Assembly (NCBI RefSeq): GCF_013402915.1
Contig: NC_050724.1
Coordinates: 186,001-250,000 of the forward strand
Direction of reading: 5' to 3'
DNA from: Zygotorulaspora mrakii
Taxonomy: Eukaryota; Ascomycota; Saccharomycetes; Saccharomycetales; Saccharomycetaceae
Length of the DNA: 64,000 bases
A program made the position numbers and the translations under genes. Shown here one piece after another: positions 28,992 to 39,200 of this stretch. The notes beneath the pieces are model-generated. The model searched no databases and was not told the origin of the DNA. It was given only the letters and a program-made list of their open reading frames with translations. Position 1 is the first letter of the stretch. Each line of letters starts with the position of its first letter.

Positions 28992-29620
28992 TTAATATCT
29001 TCTTTGTGGTCTTTGAGCTTGATTTTGAGACCTGTCTTGCATGTAAGTACCTGGAACGATGTGTTCTGGCAAATGCAAGTATTCTCTCAAGTATTCTACA
29101 CCTTGCTCGGTCAAGGTGTAGTAATAGTATTGCCATGAGAATTGAGTCTTGACGTAACCCTTGGAAGTCAAAGATTGCAAGGCCTTGATAACGTACAAGT
29201 TTTTGGTGTCAATTTCATCGTGCTTTGGTTGGTTGAAATCCTTCTTGGCGACAACAACACCTTCTGTATAAATAAAAATCGAGATAAATCGTTAGTAATT
29301 TGACCTTTAACTTTAGGCACGCAGGAGGCTTCGCATATAATTCACTAATTTCCAATTATGAACATGGCTTTCTTCCACTTCCCCATCTAATCGTCTCTGT
29401 CGTCTGACTCTCCCGACTTCACGTCTTCCATATAATTGCTGGATTAGCAACTTACGTTCAGTGTCTATATTTCCATCTGTCTCCATCGCTCCTAATACTC
29501 CTCAATGGTCCCACTATAATGCCCGCTTCTGCTTTCCCGTTCTTCCAAATTATCATTCTTTCACATACCTTGAAACAAGTATCTGTGGATCTTAGTTCTG
29601 TCTTCCTTTGGCATCAACAT
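28992..29620 (-). CDS. RPS10: 40S ribosomal protein S10 (eS10), spliced
   Basis: The gene is join(28992..29263, 29569..29620) on minus and encodes 107 residues. Exon 1 (52 nt) encodes 17 residues starting MLMPKEDR and splits the Glu codon after its first base, exactly as in S. cerevisiae RPS10A/B. Exon 2 resumes at GVVVAKKDFNQ and ends in RPQRRY. The intron (29264..29568, 305 nt) begins GTATGT (29563-29568). The branch point TACTAAC is at 29291-29297, and the intron ends TACAG. eS10 sits at the head of the small subunit near the mRNA entry. It is the single-copy parent of RPS10A/B. A Rap1-type site lies about 390 bp upstream. Confidence 0.96.
29264..29568 (-). other. RPS10 intron
   Basis: This is a 305 nt spliceosomal intron with GTATGT at the 5' end, TACTAAC at 29291-29297, and the 3' AG at 29264-29265. 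The branch point to 3' splice site distance is about 26 nt. I see no snoRNA signature inside. Confidence 0.95.
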
Positions 29621-30238
29621 GTTGGGCTACACTTGCTTTTTACTTTACTTGGTCCAGTTAACTCAGTATTCGTACTTGATCAATCTATATCTTTTGAAGT
29701 ACTATTTCAACACTAGTCTAAACTTGCACAATCGATCTTTCCACCAGCTCCAGGTGCTACGCTCATCCATCCTGCCACCGAAACCAGGGCACCCCCAGCT
29801 AGCCTGCTTCCAGCTATGCTCTCGTCAGCGTAGAAACTATGAGGGAATGGTCTGCTGGCTTGCTTGTCCAGCTAGTGTGCGTCGTCGCTTCAAACGAGCT
29901 AAATTTCATGCTTCTTTCGTACAACTCAAACGGAATTCTATTTGAGAAATTGTTGAACGTGAAAAACTGAAATTATAAAAGCAGTACATCTTGAGTAATG
30001 TAAGACTTTTATGGGTGTACGGATGCAACACAGTCACAAAATATTCCGAAGCCCTAACTATTTCATTCAGGGCTAAATAGTGTTTGGAAGTAGGTCTTCT
30101 GATATCTGTTAAGGGATCATCATATAACTCTGACTATGGAAATGGAATCATACCGTCTTTTCTAGAAATAGCGAGGTCACAGCTTTCGAGAGTGTTTATA
30201 TTTGGCACTGAGACTGTGTGCTGTTCCCGATTGGCTCT
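29621..30238. promoter_or_regulatory. Divergent promoter of RPS10 and the Mpv17-like gene
   Basis: A 618 bp divergent intergenic region with a Rap1/HOMOL1-type site at 30011-30027. No other gene is seen in it; the overlapping small ORFs lack recognisable homology. Confidence 0.6.
30011..30027 (-). promoter_or_regulatory. Rap1-type (HOMOL1/RPG) site upstream of RPS10
   Basis: The minus strand reads TGCATCCGTACACCCAT, combining the HOMOL1-like ATCCGTACA with an ACACCCAT Rap1 core. It lies about 390 bp upstream of the RPS10 ATG, within the usual range for ribosomal-protein gene Rap1 sites. Confidence 0.65.
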
Positions 30239-31201
30239 ATGTCGCTTCGATTGTTTGATAGAGACCAGATAGATGTGACATTTGAAGAGACTACAGCTAG
30301 TTCGACAAGATTACGAAAGTGGCTCGATGGCGTTCTAGATGATGTGACACACATGAGGATCTACAACGTGTCTGTCATACATTGGGCATTGCTTGTTGTG
30401 TGGCTTTCTCTTTTGTTGAGCTTTGCTACAGTATACGGGAGGTTATACAGTGCTAGTGCGTTGGTTGCTACCCTTTGCGCCAACGTGTTACTCTTCGGAG
30501 TGTCTGATATCATGGCGCAAACCATTCAAAGCTTTCTTTCACACCGAATAGATCCACTGAGTCGGGCGTTTGACACTCCTTTTTTCATTTCAGGGTTGGG
30601 CGATGAGCTGGGCTTCACTAGAAGTGGCGATGAAGACGAAGAAGTACAATCTGATCATGACTATACTGATGGGGATGAGGATGACAATCTTTCAGTTTTC
30701 AATGATTACGGTTCACCGATGTCGAATAGAGCAATTGCAAACATAAACTCGAGTGCTGACCTGTATGATGCACCGGACGCACCAGAATCGCATATTTTTG
30801 CGTTTTATCGATGGATTTGTTTTATGTTCTGGGGGTTCATTATTTCCTTCTTTCAAGTCCCATGGTACAAATTTTTAAACTTTTTCTACACAGAAGACCC
30901 TAGCATAATTCAGGTACTTGAAAGGGTGCTCTCGGATCAATTACTTTATTCTCCCATCTCACTTTACTGTTTCTTCATGTATTCAAATTATGTCACAGAA
31001 TCTGGTGACGCTGCGACCTTTGATAAAAAAATTCAAAGACTGTTCATCTCCACCTTGGGTTGCAATTACTTGGTGTGGCCCATGGTTCAAATGATCAACT
31101 TTTCAATTGTTCCTAAACATCTTCAAGTGCCATTTAGTTCCTCAGTGGGGATACTTTGGAACTGTTTCTTGTCAATGAGAAATGCATCCGAGCCATCTTA
31201 G
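30239..31201 (+). CDS. Mpv17/PMP22-family membrane protein (YOR292C-like)
   Basis: The first true ATG is at 30239, giving 320 residues (YOR292C has 309); the frame extension to 30218 starts with GTG. Hydrophobic segments include IHWALLVVWLSLLLSFATVY, the Mpv17-like VATLCANVLLFGVSDIMAQ, WICFMFWGFIISFFQVPWY, and the C-terminal family block NYLVWPMVQMINFSIVPKHLQVPF. An acidic loop (about 125-160, rich in D/E) follows the second segment. Mpv17 relatives are channel-like proteins of mitochondrial, peroxisomal or vacuolar membranes; the yeast protein has been located at the vacuole, function unknown. It is convergent with YPK9, 46 bp between stops. Confidence 0.9.
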   Translation: MSLRLFDRDQIDVTFEETTASSTRLRKWLDGVLDDVTHMRIYNVSVIHWALLVVWLSLLLSFATVYGRLYSASALVATLCANVLLFGVSDIMAQTIQSFLSHRIDPLSRAFDTPFFISGLGDELGFTRSGDEDEEVQSDHDYTDGDEDDNLSVFNDYGSPMSNRAIANINSSADLYDAPDAPESHIFAFYRWICFMFWGFIISFFQVPWYKFLNFFYTEDPSIIQVLERVLSDQLLYSPISLYCFFMYSNYVTESGDAATFDKKIQRLFISTLGCNYLVWPMVQMINFSIVPKHLQVPFSSSVGILWNCFLSMRNASEPS

Positions 31202-31247
31202 CAATTCAAGGAGAAATGTAAATACGGAGTGTTTATAACACTATAAA

Positions 31248-34200
31248 TTACACAGTCGATAAATCCTGCTGTCTCAAAATATTTTTGTATTTTTTACTAC
31301 TATTCCTTTTCTTGAAGTACTGCTTCATATAGTTTGGTATGTACAACTGACAATAATAGTTGATACAAGCCCAACAAATAATGAAGATTTTGAAGGCCTT
31401 CGATGTTTTAGTAAGCTGCAACAATTTCCCGCAAAATGATCTTGGATTGATAAACATCAATAATGAGCTCAGTAATATTGAAAATATAATATCAATGACA
31501 AATTCTTTATTTTTATGCATAGGTTGTCTGTAAGGAGGTCCGATCGATAAAACAACGGCGGTTAAAATATATTGGAAGTTGGAAACGAAGAATAATACTG
31601 TGTTTTCAGATGATTGAACTACATCATCGCCACCAATGACAGGTTTGATGTACCAAGGTTTTCCCTGCACAAGTAACCAGGGTACTAGTTGAAACACGAG
31701 ACAAACCAGAATACTAACAACCAACGGTACTAAAATCTTGGGAGAGACTAAATTAGCAGAAGGTCTCTTTTTAGAGAGCTTATAATATGGTTTACTCCAG
31801 GACATGCATATTGCAATAGGAACGATTAGCAAAAGATCAATGTACAAAAATTGGAAATCTCCTAAATTAGAGCCGCGACAGTAAAGTATTGTAACGGTTA
31901 TAAATTGAATTGCGGAATAAAGACTCATATACTGGAAGCATGCGAAGGAAGTCACCAGGGAGGCACGACCTTCTTTTATAATATCCAATACGCAACTGAT
32001 ATCAAACACCTGTGACGTGAATGGGGCCGCAACAGAAGCTTCTGCCTCAGATAATGATATTCCAACATTTGCAGCTTTCAAAGCACCACAATCGTTTGCA
32101 CCGTCCCCACAAAAACCAACGACGTAATCTAACTTTTGTAATTGTTCCATTAGTTCATGCTTTTCGTCGGGTGACATTCTAGCATATATCGAAGCTTTAA
32201 GTAGGACTTCATCCTTATAAGTATCTGGTATGGCACTTTCTTCCCTGAATAGTAATCTAAATACATCTCCTGTTACCGCTAATGTGTAGTCTTCAATTGA
32301 ATCAGATGGTTTTAAAGTTCGGCAATCTAATATATTTTCGCAGTTGTCAACATCTCGCCAAAATATCACAGACTCGTGCAGACGTGGACCATCGTCAATA
32401 TATGGTACATAAACCCTATCGAACTGAATTAGCTTTGATTCTCTACCCACAGATATAGCAGTCAGAACATTATCACCAGTGCACATGATAGTTCTTATAT
32501 TTGCTTCCCTTAAGGTCGCTAAAGTGGATTTAGAGGCTTCCTTCAATTTGTTCTCGAAAATGATGAACCCTAAAAATTCCATGTTCGATTCAATTTCTTC
32601 TCTACTCACTTTCTGAGAATAAAGCCATGTTCGTTTTGGAAGTGTTTTTCCAGCACAAGCAATTACTCTGTAGCCAGTATGCGTATAGTGGCGCAGTATT
32701 TCATCATAATCCTGGGGTAGTGTTGCTTGAGCACAAATGCTTGCAATTACTTCGGGGGCACCTTTGCTAAATGCCCAATATACATCATTGCTACTTGGCT
32801 TCACAATAACACTCATACGCCTCAGTTCAGATAAAAACTCAAAGCTCCGCACAATTCCAAGTAAGTTATGTGGATCGTTGTCGGTAAAGCGATTGTTAGA
32901 ATCATTTCCATTGGGGTGTACTACAGCAGGCATTATACCAAAATTTTCGGGAAAGATGTCACCTTCATGTCTTTGATCATACATTGAATGGAAGGCATGT
33001 CTCTGAAAGTCCTCATCATATGACCAACCAGTAAATTGAAACATCTTAAAGTCCAACGGATCACCCAATAACTCATCGTCCACTAATCTAAGGGAGTGGC
33101 AAGTTAACATTGAGATAAGAAAGTTTTTGGACCTGAAATCTAAGGGAGAATTACAGTCATTCAAAGAAAACTTCGGAAATACACTTTTTATGTCAGAATG
33201 AAGTTTGCTGAACTTAAATTTATTGTATGAGACAGGTTCAGATAAGTGTACACCATAAATGTCCAAATCGTCTTCCGTTAAAGTTCCTGTCTTATCAAAG
33301 CACATAACGTCAATTTTACCACATACATTCACTCTGGTTGGGGATATGCAGAAAATGCCTTTTTTCTTCAGGCGTGCTAGAGCAAAACTTGTGCCAATAG
33401 TAAGGGTAGCTGGTAAAGCTGGTGGGACCACGATTGTGATAATATCTAACGCTCTCAAAATCATTGTTTTTTTATCCAATCCAAGTTGAATAAATCTAAA
33501 GCAACTTACAGAAAACCCTAACAAAGCAATAAGTCCCATAAAGCCAATATATCTAAACGAGTCCTCATAAAATTTGAAACTGGCGGGCTTAGGGAAAGCC
33601 ATAGACCGCACCAATGAACCCTTTGTTGTTGAAAATCCTGTGCGAACGGCCATTGCCAGTGCCGCTGTTTGACCATGTGGTATACGAGTTCTTATCATTT
33701 TGGTACCACTGAATAGAAAAGATTTCGAAACATAGCTTGAAATTTGGGTATTTTGAAAGTCTTCAATTAATTGATGCATACTCCTCTGGTTTGCTGGAAC
33801 TTTGGACACAGGGACAGATTCTCCCGTCAGCATTGACTCATTAACGATGCAATCCCCTGAAAGTAAAATTGAATCGCATGGAAATATGGTTAATGCTGGA
33901 TCGGAAACTTCATAAATATCACCAGGAACTAGTTCGGTGGAACTAACGTGAGTCCAGAATTCTTTTCTGAAAACACGGACCTCGCAATTGAAATATGAAA
34001 TTGCTGCCAAGCGCCTTGATGTCTTCTTAGTTTCTAATAGTGAATCAATAACTGATAACAGCGAAATCAGGAAGATGCATGCTGCATAATAGTAGTATTC
34101 ATCCAGGGACCACAGGATAATAGAAAAAATTTGAAAAACATAGAATGGATGTAGAACTTCATCAAATAAGATTTGAGATACAGTTTTAACATTCAAGTTT

Positions 34201-35639
34201 ATATGGTTTTTCCCAAATGCTATAACTCTGTCTTCCCAGACATTTCTGCTCAACCCACGAGTCACCGAACCGAGGTGTACCCAATCAGGATCCACCCAGT
34301 TATTGTTTGTCTTGAAAATATCCTCCACGGGAGAATAAATGAAGGTAATATAGCGATATTCAAATGAAATTAAAATTGGAATACTTGGATTCTCATCATC
34401 TGTCCTGTGCAGATTATTCGGCATGTCTCTGTTGCATCTCTCTGCCATCCGACTTGGGGTTATTGGTAGCAGGGTACTCATGGGTCTGTTGTACCAGCAC
34501 CTCTTTACATCAATACAACAATATTCCCCAAATTCGCTCTCAATAACGACTTTTTCGGCTTTTGCTAAAGGAACTCTAATCCCACAGAGTTTCATTTTAT
34601 AATAAGGCATCCATCTCATTAGTAAGTAAAAGAGACCGAGAGTAGTAATGCATAACGTATTATAAAGAAAAGCTCTGATTCTTGACGTCCTATAGCCACC
34701 AATCCCAATGACTAAATCTTCCTCTGCAATATAGAATCTCTGATAATATTGGTGCGGGATGTAATCGGAGTAGAATTTTTCGTGATATGATGACTTCAGA
34801 TACTCTGCATGTGTAGACGAGTTCTTGTGATTTGTATGTGAATCTTCCTGACCTTGGCCATTATCAAGGTGATCGCTTGTATCACCTATACTTCTCGAAG
34901 ACTCACCCGAATTAACAGAGGACCTATCATCTAAACTTTCTGTTCCATTTTCTTCTAGCTCCGCAGGAATTCTATCTCGAATGCTATACTGGAGGGAGCT
35001 AGAGGAATGCAAAGATGACGAATATTCTTCTACTTCGTGGTCTGATCCATTTCGTGAGCCTCGTGACAATGATCTTCCTCTTTCTTGCGATGCAGACCCA
35101 TAAAGATTGCCATTTAAATTGGAAGACCTAGAGGACCGGCTATGAATTGAGGACCTTTGAGAGCCGAGCCGCGAATCGTGATGGGCTTGTTGTTCATATA
35201 CGGGTACAGAATCCCAAATGGTATCATAATCGGCACGTTCCAGGGTAGATGCACCCTCAGCAGAACTTATTTGTTCCTCTGTAAAAAATCTGAAGTGGGG
35301 ATTGTGAGAAGAACTTCTGGATCTTTGACTGGGTGAATATATTAGGGAATCTTCTTCAGTAAGCCGGCGGCCCCTCTCATCTGCACCGGAATTTGAAGCA
35401 ACTGATCCTCTTGCTATACTGCTGGATTGGAAAGAGTGCGGATGATGAAACGATACGATCGAACTTGGCACCGTTTCGAAAGTCGCACCAGCATATGGTT
35501 CTGTATTATTTTGCTCAACGATAAGGTCGGATGTCAATGTGGTCGACGTTGAGCCTGTCCTCACAGATGAAAATGAAGGCCGCTGCTGAGAATGTGTACC
35601 ACGACGTTCTTCACCATTAGAATGTTGGCGACCATTCAT
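31248..35639 (-). CDS. YPK9: Vacuolar P5B-type ATPase Ypk9 (ATP13A2 family)
   Basis: The 1463-residue protein is close to the 1472 of S. cerevisiae Ypk9. A long Ser/Arg-rich N-terminal tail (about 1-270) leads into the transmembrane core. P-type signatures are clear: MLTGESVPVS in the actuator, the P5B membrane motif PPALPATLTIG, the phosphorylated Asp in CFDKTGTLTEDD (D782), and GDGANDCGALKAANVGISLS. Six hydrophobic segments end the protein. Human ATP13A2 exports polyamines from lysosomes; Ypk9 confers tolerance to divalent metals, and polyamine transport is inferred. It is divergent from RRP5 across 630 bp. Confidence 0.97.
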   Translation of the reverse strand: MNGRQHSNGEERRGTHSQQRPSFSSVRTGSTSTTLTSDLIVEQNNTEPYAGATFETVPSSIVSFHHPHSFQSSSIARGSVASNSGADERGRRLTEEDSLIYSPSQRSRSSSHNPHFRFFTEEQISSAEGASTLERADYDTIWDSVPVYEQQAHHDSRLGSQRSSIHSRSSRSSNLNGNLYGSASQERGRSLSRGSRNGSDHEVEEYSSSLHSSSSLQYSIRDRIPAELEENGTESLDDRSSVNSGESSRSIGDTSDHLDNGQGQEDSHTNHKNSSTHAEYLKSSYHEKFYSDYIPHQYYQRFYIAEEDLVIGIGGYRTSRIRAFLYNTLCITTLGLFYLLMRWMPYYKMKLCGIRVPLAKAEKVVIESEFGEYCCIDVKRCWYNRPMSTLLPITPSRMAERCNRDMPNNLHRTDDENPSIPILISFEYRYITFIYSPVEDIFKTNNNWVDPDWVHLGSVTRGLSRNVWEDRVIAFGKNHINLNVKTVSQILFDEVLHPFYVFQIFSIILWSLDEYYYYAACIFLISLLSVIDSLLETKKTSRRLAAISYFNCEVRVFRKEFWTHVSSTELVPGDIYEVSDPALTIFPCDSILLSGDCIVNESMLTGESVPVSKVPANQRSMHQLIEDFQNTQISSYVSKSFLFSGTKMIRTRIPHGQTAALAMAVRTGFSTTKGSLVRSMAFPKPASFKFYEDSFRYIGFMGLIALLGFSVSCFRFIQLGLDKKTMILRALDIITIVVPPALPATLTIGTSFALARLKKKGIFCISPTRVNVCGKIDVMCFDKTGTLTEDDLDIYGVHLSEPVSYNKFKFSKLHSDIKSVFPKFSLNDCNSPLDFRSKNFLISMLTCHSLRLVDDELLGDPLDFKMFQFTGWSYDEDFQRHAFHSMYDQRHEGDIFPENFGIMPAVVHPNGNDSNNRFTDNDPHNLLGIVRSFEFLSELRRMSVIVKPSSNDVYWAFSKGAPEVIASICAQATLPQDYDEILRHYTHTGYRVIACAGKTLPKRTWLYSQKVSREEIESNMEFLGFIIFENKLKEASKSTLATLREANIRTIMCTGDNVLTAISVGRESKLIQFDRVYVPYIDDGPRLHESVIFWRDVDNCENILDCRTLKPSDSIEDYTLAVTGDVFRLLFREESAIPDTYKDEVLLKASIYARMSPDEKHELMEQLQKLDYVVGFCGDGANDCGALKAANVGISLSEAEASVAAPFTSQVFDISCVLDIIKEGRASLVTSFACFQYMSLYSAIQFITVTILYCRGSNLGDFQFLYIDLLLIVPIAICMSWSKPYYKLSKKRPSANLVSPKILVPLVVSILVCLVFQLVPWLLVQGKPWYIKPVIGGDDVVQSSENTVLFFVSNFQYILTAVVLSIGPPYRQPMHKNKEFVIDIIFSILLSSLLMFINPRSFCGKLLQLTKTSKAFKIFIICWACINYYCQLYIPNYMKQYFKKRNSSKKYKNILRQQDLSTV

Positions 35640-36270
35640 AACAACAGTAGTAAGGGATCTGTCTTATATGGTTGTCTTTCATTTTCATGGAGTTTTGCTA
35701 TCGCCTAGTCTCAAATTTTTCAGCTTGGGAATACTCCCTTGTCTACCTCTAAAACTAGTCCTGAAAACAAGACATAACTTAAGGAAGTGGGCGTGGCAAA
35801 ATTGAATTGTCCTTATCTGACTTGCTTCATGAAGAACACTCTGCAAATGTAAATCAACTACATCTAAATTTCTAGCGATACATTAGCGACCGGCATTCGT
35901 CAAATGTAGTTTCACAAAATGGAAGAAGCCTGAAGTATACCCGCAATCCCAACCAATGCATAGCATTGTCCTCAGTAACTTTCAAACTGCATATATGATA
36001 ATAGAGGGCTCATTTCGTTAATAGCTGTCATCGGCGCCTAACTCGAGGTATTGCCGCCTATGGATTATTTAGCGTGCATTGCGTACTTAGCGATCTTGGA
36101 TTTTTCACATTCGTAAAATTTTTCAATTTGAAAAAAAAGAATGAGATGAGCTGGGATGAGATGAGATGCTTAAATAGCACTACTCTATTTTCAAAAGATT
36201 GAATCAGGCATTGAACGAAACTTTTCAGAACTTGAAGGAGGCATTTTACACACCGAAGGACCGTTCCACC
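35640..36270. promoter_or_regulatory. YPK9/RRP5 divergent promoter
   Basis: This 631 bp region is bounded by two start codons. An RRPE tract and a cluster of GATGAG (PAC) repeats lie close to RRP5 (36115-36165). The remainder shows no gene or RNA that I can recognise. Confidence 0.65.
36115..36165 (+). promoter_or_regulatory. RRPE and triple PAC motifs of RRP5
   Basis: AAAATTTTT at 36115-36123 (RRPE) is followed by GATGAG at 36145-36150, 36155-36160 and 36160-36165. The cluster ends about 105 bp upstream of the RRP5 ATG. This is the ribosome-biogenesis regulon arrangement. Confidence 0.8.
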
Positions 36271-39200
36271 ATGGCTCCTTCAGATAAAAGAAAAAGAGAT
36301 CAGGAGTTTCCCTTGTCTAGGGAAGATTCCACCAAACCACTTGCAGCTTCTTCTCTACTGAGAAATGCTGAAGAAAAATCCTTTCCTAGAGGTGGTTCTT
36401 CAGTTTTGACTCCATTGGAGCTGAAGCAAGTGACAAACGAGGCAGCAGGAGATGTTCTATTTGGCAACAAAGCATCCACAGAAAGCACCGGTCAAGAAAA
36501 GAAAACTAAAAAGAGAAAGGTCAGTAGAGCACCGAATAGTAAAAAAACGGTAGAAGATGAAAAGGATCAATTTGAGGGTCTGACTGAGCACATAAATTTC
36601 AAGACGTTGAAGATAGGCTCTATGTTACTTGGCCAGATCACTGAGATAAATAACAAGGATATTCGTGTTTCTTTTACTGATGGAATTTCCGGTTATGTTT
36701 CTATGATGAATATTTCCGGTCAATTCACAGGAATCTTAGAAGCATTGGACGACAATATGGGAGGTGAAGGAGTTGATGAGGAAAACGCTTCCTCCGATGA
36801 AGAAGACAGTAATAAGAACAATAAAAAGTCATCATTCGAGCTACCTGATTTGCATAAATACTTCCAACTAGGACAATGGTTGAGGTGTTCAGTAACCTTG
36901 AATACCGCATTGGAGCCCCAATCTGGGAAACTCAATAAAAAAAGACTTGAATTATCGATTGAGCCAGCCATGGTCAACCAGTTTACCGAGGATGATCTAG
37001 ATAGATTTACTGTGGTACAGTGTGCGGTAAAAAGCATAGAGGATCACGGAGCTACCCTCGATCTAGGTGTCGAGGGATTTGAAGGCTTTATCTCCAAGAA
37101 GGACTGCCATAATTTCGATAAATTATTGCCTGGTTCAGTGTTTCTGTGTAGTGTCAACAAGAGAGCTGGAAGATCTGTTACTGTCAATTTGCATTTTACG
37201 GCAAAAAGTAACAAGATTTCGAAAATTTCAACAATTGAGGCACTGGTTCCGGGCCAAACAATCGACTTTCTCTGTGAAAGTGTAACAGGAAAGGGGGTTG
37301 CCGGTAAAGTTTTGGGTTTAGTTTCAGGTTTTTTGGGTGTCAATAATATTCATTCTTTTGGTGAGGATGAACTAAAGAGTCAATTTCCTGTTGGAACAAA
37401 TGTCAAGAGTAAAATTATTGCATCACTATTTAGTAAGGATGGCAATAGAACGCTTCTTCTAAGTACATTGGAGCGCACTGTAGCTTTGGACAATAGCCTT
37501 AAGGAAATTGATGCGCTAGACGCCTTCTCTGTTGGATATGTTTTAGATTCATGCACTGTTGCTGGTCGTGACTCTGAATATTTATATCTCAAGCTTGACA
37601 ACGATCGTCTGGGTCAAGTCCATTCTTCAAGAGTTGGTGATATTGAAGCAACTGCCACTATAAAATCTAGAGTACTTGGCTATAATAATGTTGATAATCT
37701 GTATGAACTTTCCACTGATCCAAAAACGTTGGCATTAAAATACTTAAGATCTAAGGACATTCCATTTGGTGAGACAGTGACCTGCGAAATTACTGCAGTA
37801 TCGAGTGAAGGTATTAACATAAAGATTTTCGGCGGACAGTTTACGGCATTCGTACCTCCGTCTCATATCTCTGACACGAGGCTGGTCTATCCTGAAAGAA
37901 AATTCAAAATTGGCTCAAAAGCTAGAGGTAAAATCTTGAATGTCGATAAACGTGGTCATATTTTTATCACATTGAAAAAATCATTGGTGAATTCAGGTGA
38001 TGATATAAAGATTATTACATCTTTTTCAGACGCTAAACAAGTATTTGAAAGTGATGAGAAAACTCTTGCAGTCGTCCAAAGTTTCCGGCCGAAGGGTTGC
38101 GTTCTATCATTTTTTGGTGGGATTAAAGGTTTTTTACCAACCGCTGAAGTTTCTGAGGTGTATGTTAAGAGACCAGAAGAGCACTTGAGACTGAATCAAA
38201 CTGTCATCATCAAGCTTCTACAAGTTGAAGAAGAAAGATCTAGAATAATTGCAACTTGTAAGGTTTCTAACGACCAAGGAAAGCAACAGAAGGAAGCTAT
38301 CGAGGAGATGATACTTGGACGTTCTATTATAAAAGTCACAATTGTTGAAAAAACCAAAGACTCTCTGGTTGTTGAAATGAACGAAGTAGGACTTCGTGGT
38401 GTTGTATATGCTGGTCACCTATCAGATTCTAGAATAGAGCAAAATAGAGCTCAGTTAAAAAAAATGAAAATTGGAGCAGAATTAGAAGGTTTGGTTATAG
38501 ATAAGGATACAAGAACTCAAGTATTCAATATGACCTTGAAGCAGTCTTTGATCGAAGATGCTGAAAAGGGTGAACTACCTCTTCTGTATGAAGATGTTAA
38601 GGCGAAGGACAATCAAACAGCTATGCATGGTTATATTAAATCATTCTCTGCAAAAGGTCTCTTTGTCGCATTCAATGGTAAGTTTGTCGGTTTAGTGTTA
38701 CCGAGTTACGCTGTTGAAAGCAAAGAAGTGGATATTTCTAAAACTTTCTATTTGAACCAATCCGTCACTGTTTATCTGTTAAGAACCGATGATGACCACC
38801 ATAGATTTCTGCTCACCCTTAAAAATCCGGAAGAGCGTGCAAACACAAAACGTACAAACGGATCCGTGAACAACGCAGTTGATGCATCCGTTCACAGCTT
38901 GGAGGATCTTTCTTTGGGCAGAGTTGTTTCGGCAAAAATTAAAGGTGTCAAAAAGAATCAATTGAATGTGATCTTGGCTGACAATTTGCATGGAAGAGTT
39001 GATATTTCTGAGATTTTCGATAATTATGATGATATTCCAAGTAAGAAGCAACCTTTGGGCAATTTTAAAAGTGGCGATATCATTAAAGTGAAGGTTATTG
39101 GCTCTCATGATGTTAAAGGTCACAAGTTCTTACCAATCACCCATATGGTTAACAAATCCAGTGTTTTCGAATTGACCGCAAAAAAATTCAAAGTTGATAG

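Noticed and set aside
30035..30055. TTCCGAA in AT-rich DNA as a centromere CDEIII
   Set aside because: The flanking bases do not fit the extended CDEIII and there is no CDEI at the right distance.
36199..36270. N-terminal extension of RRP5
   Set aside because: It starts with TTG; the ATG at 36271 aligns with the S. cerevisiae N-terminus.
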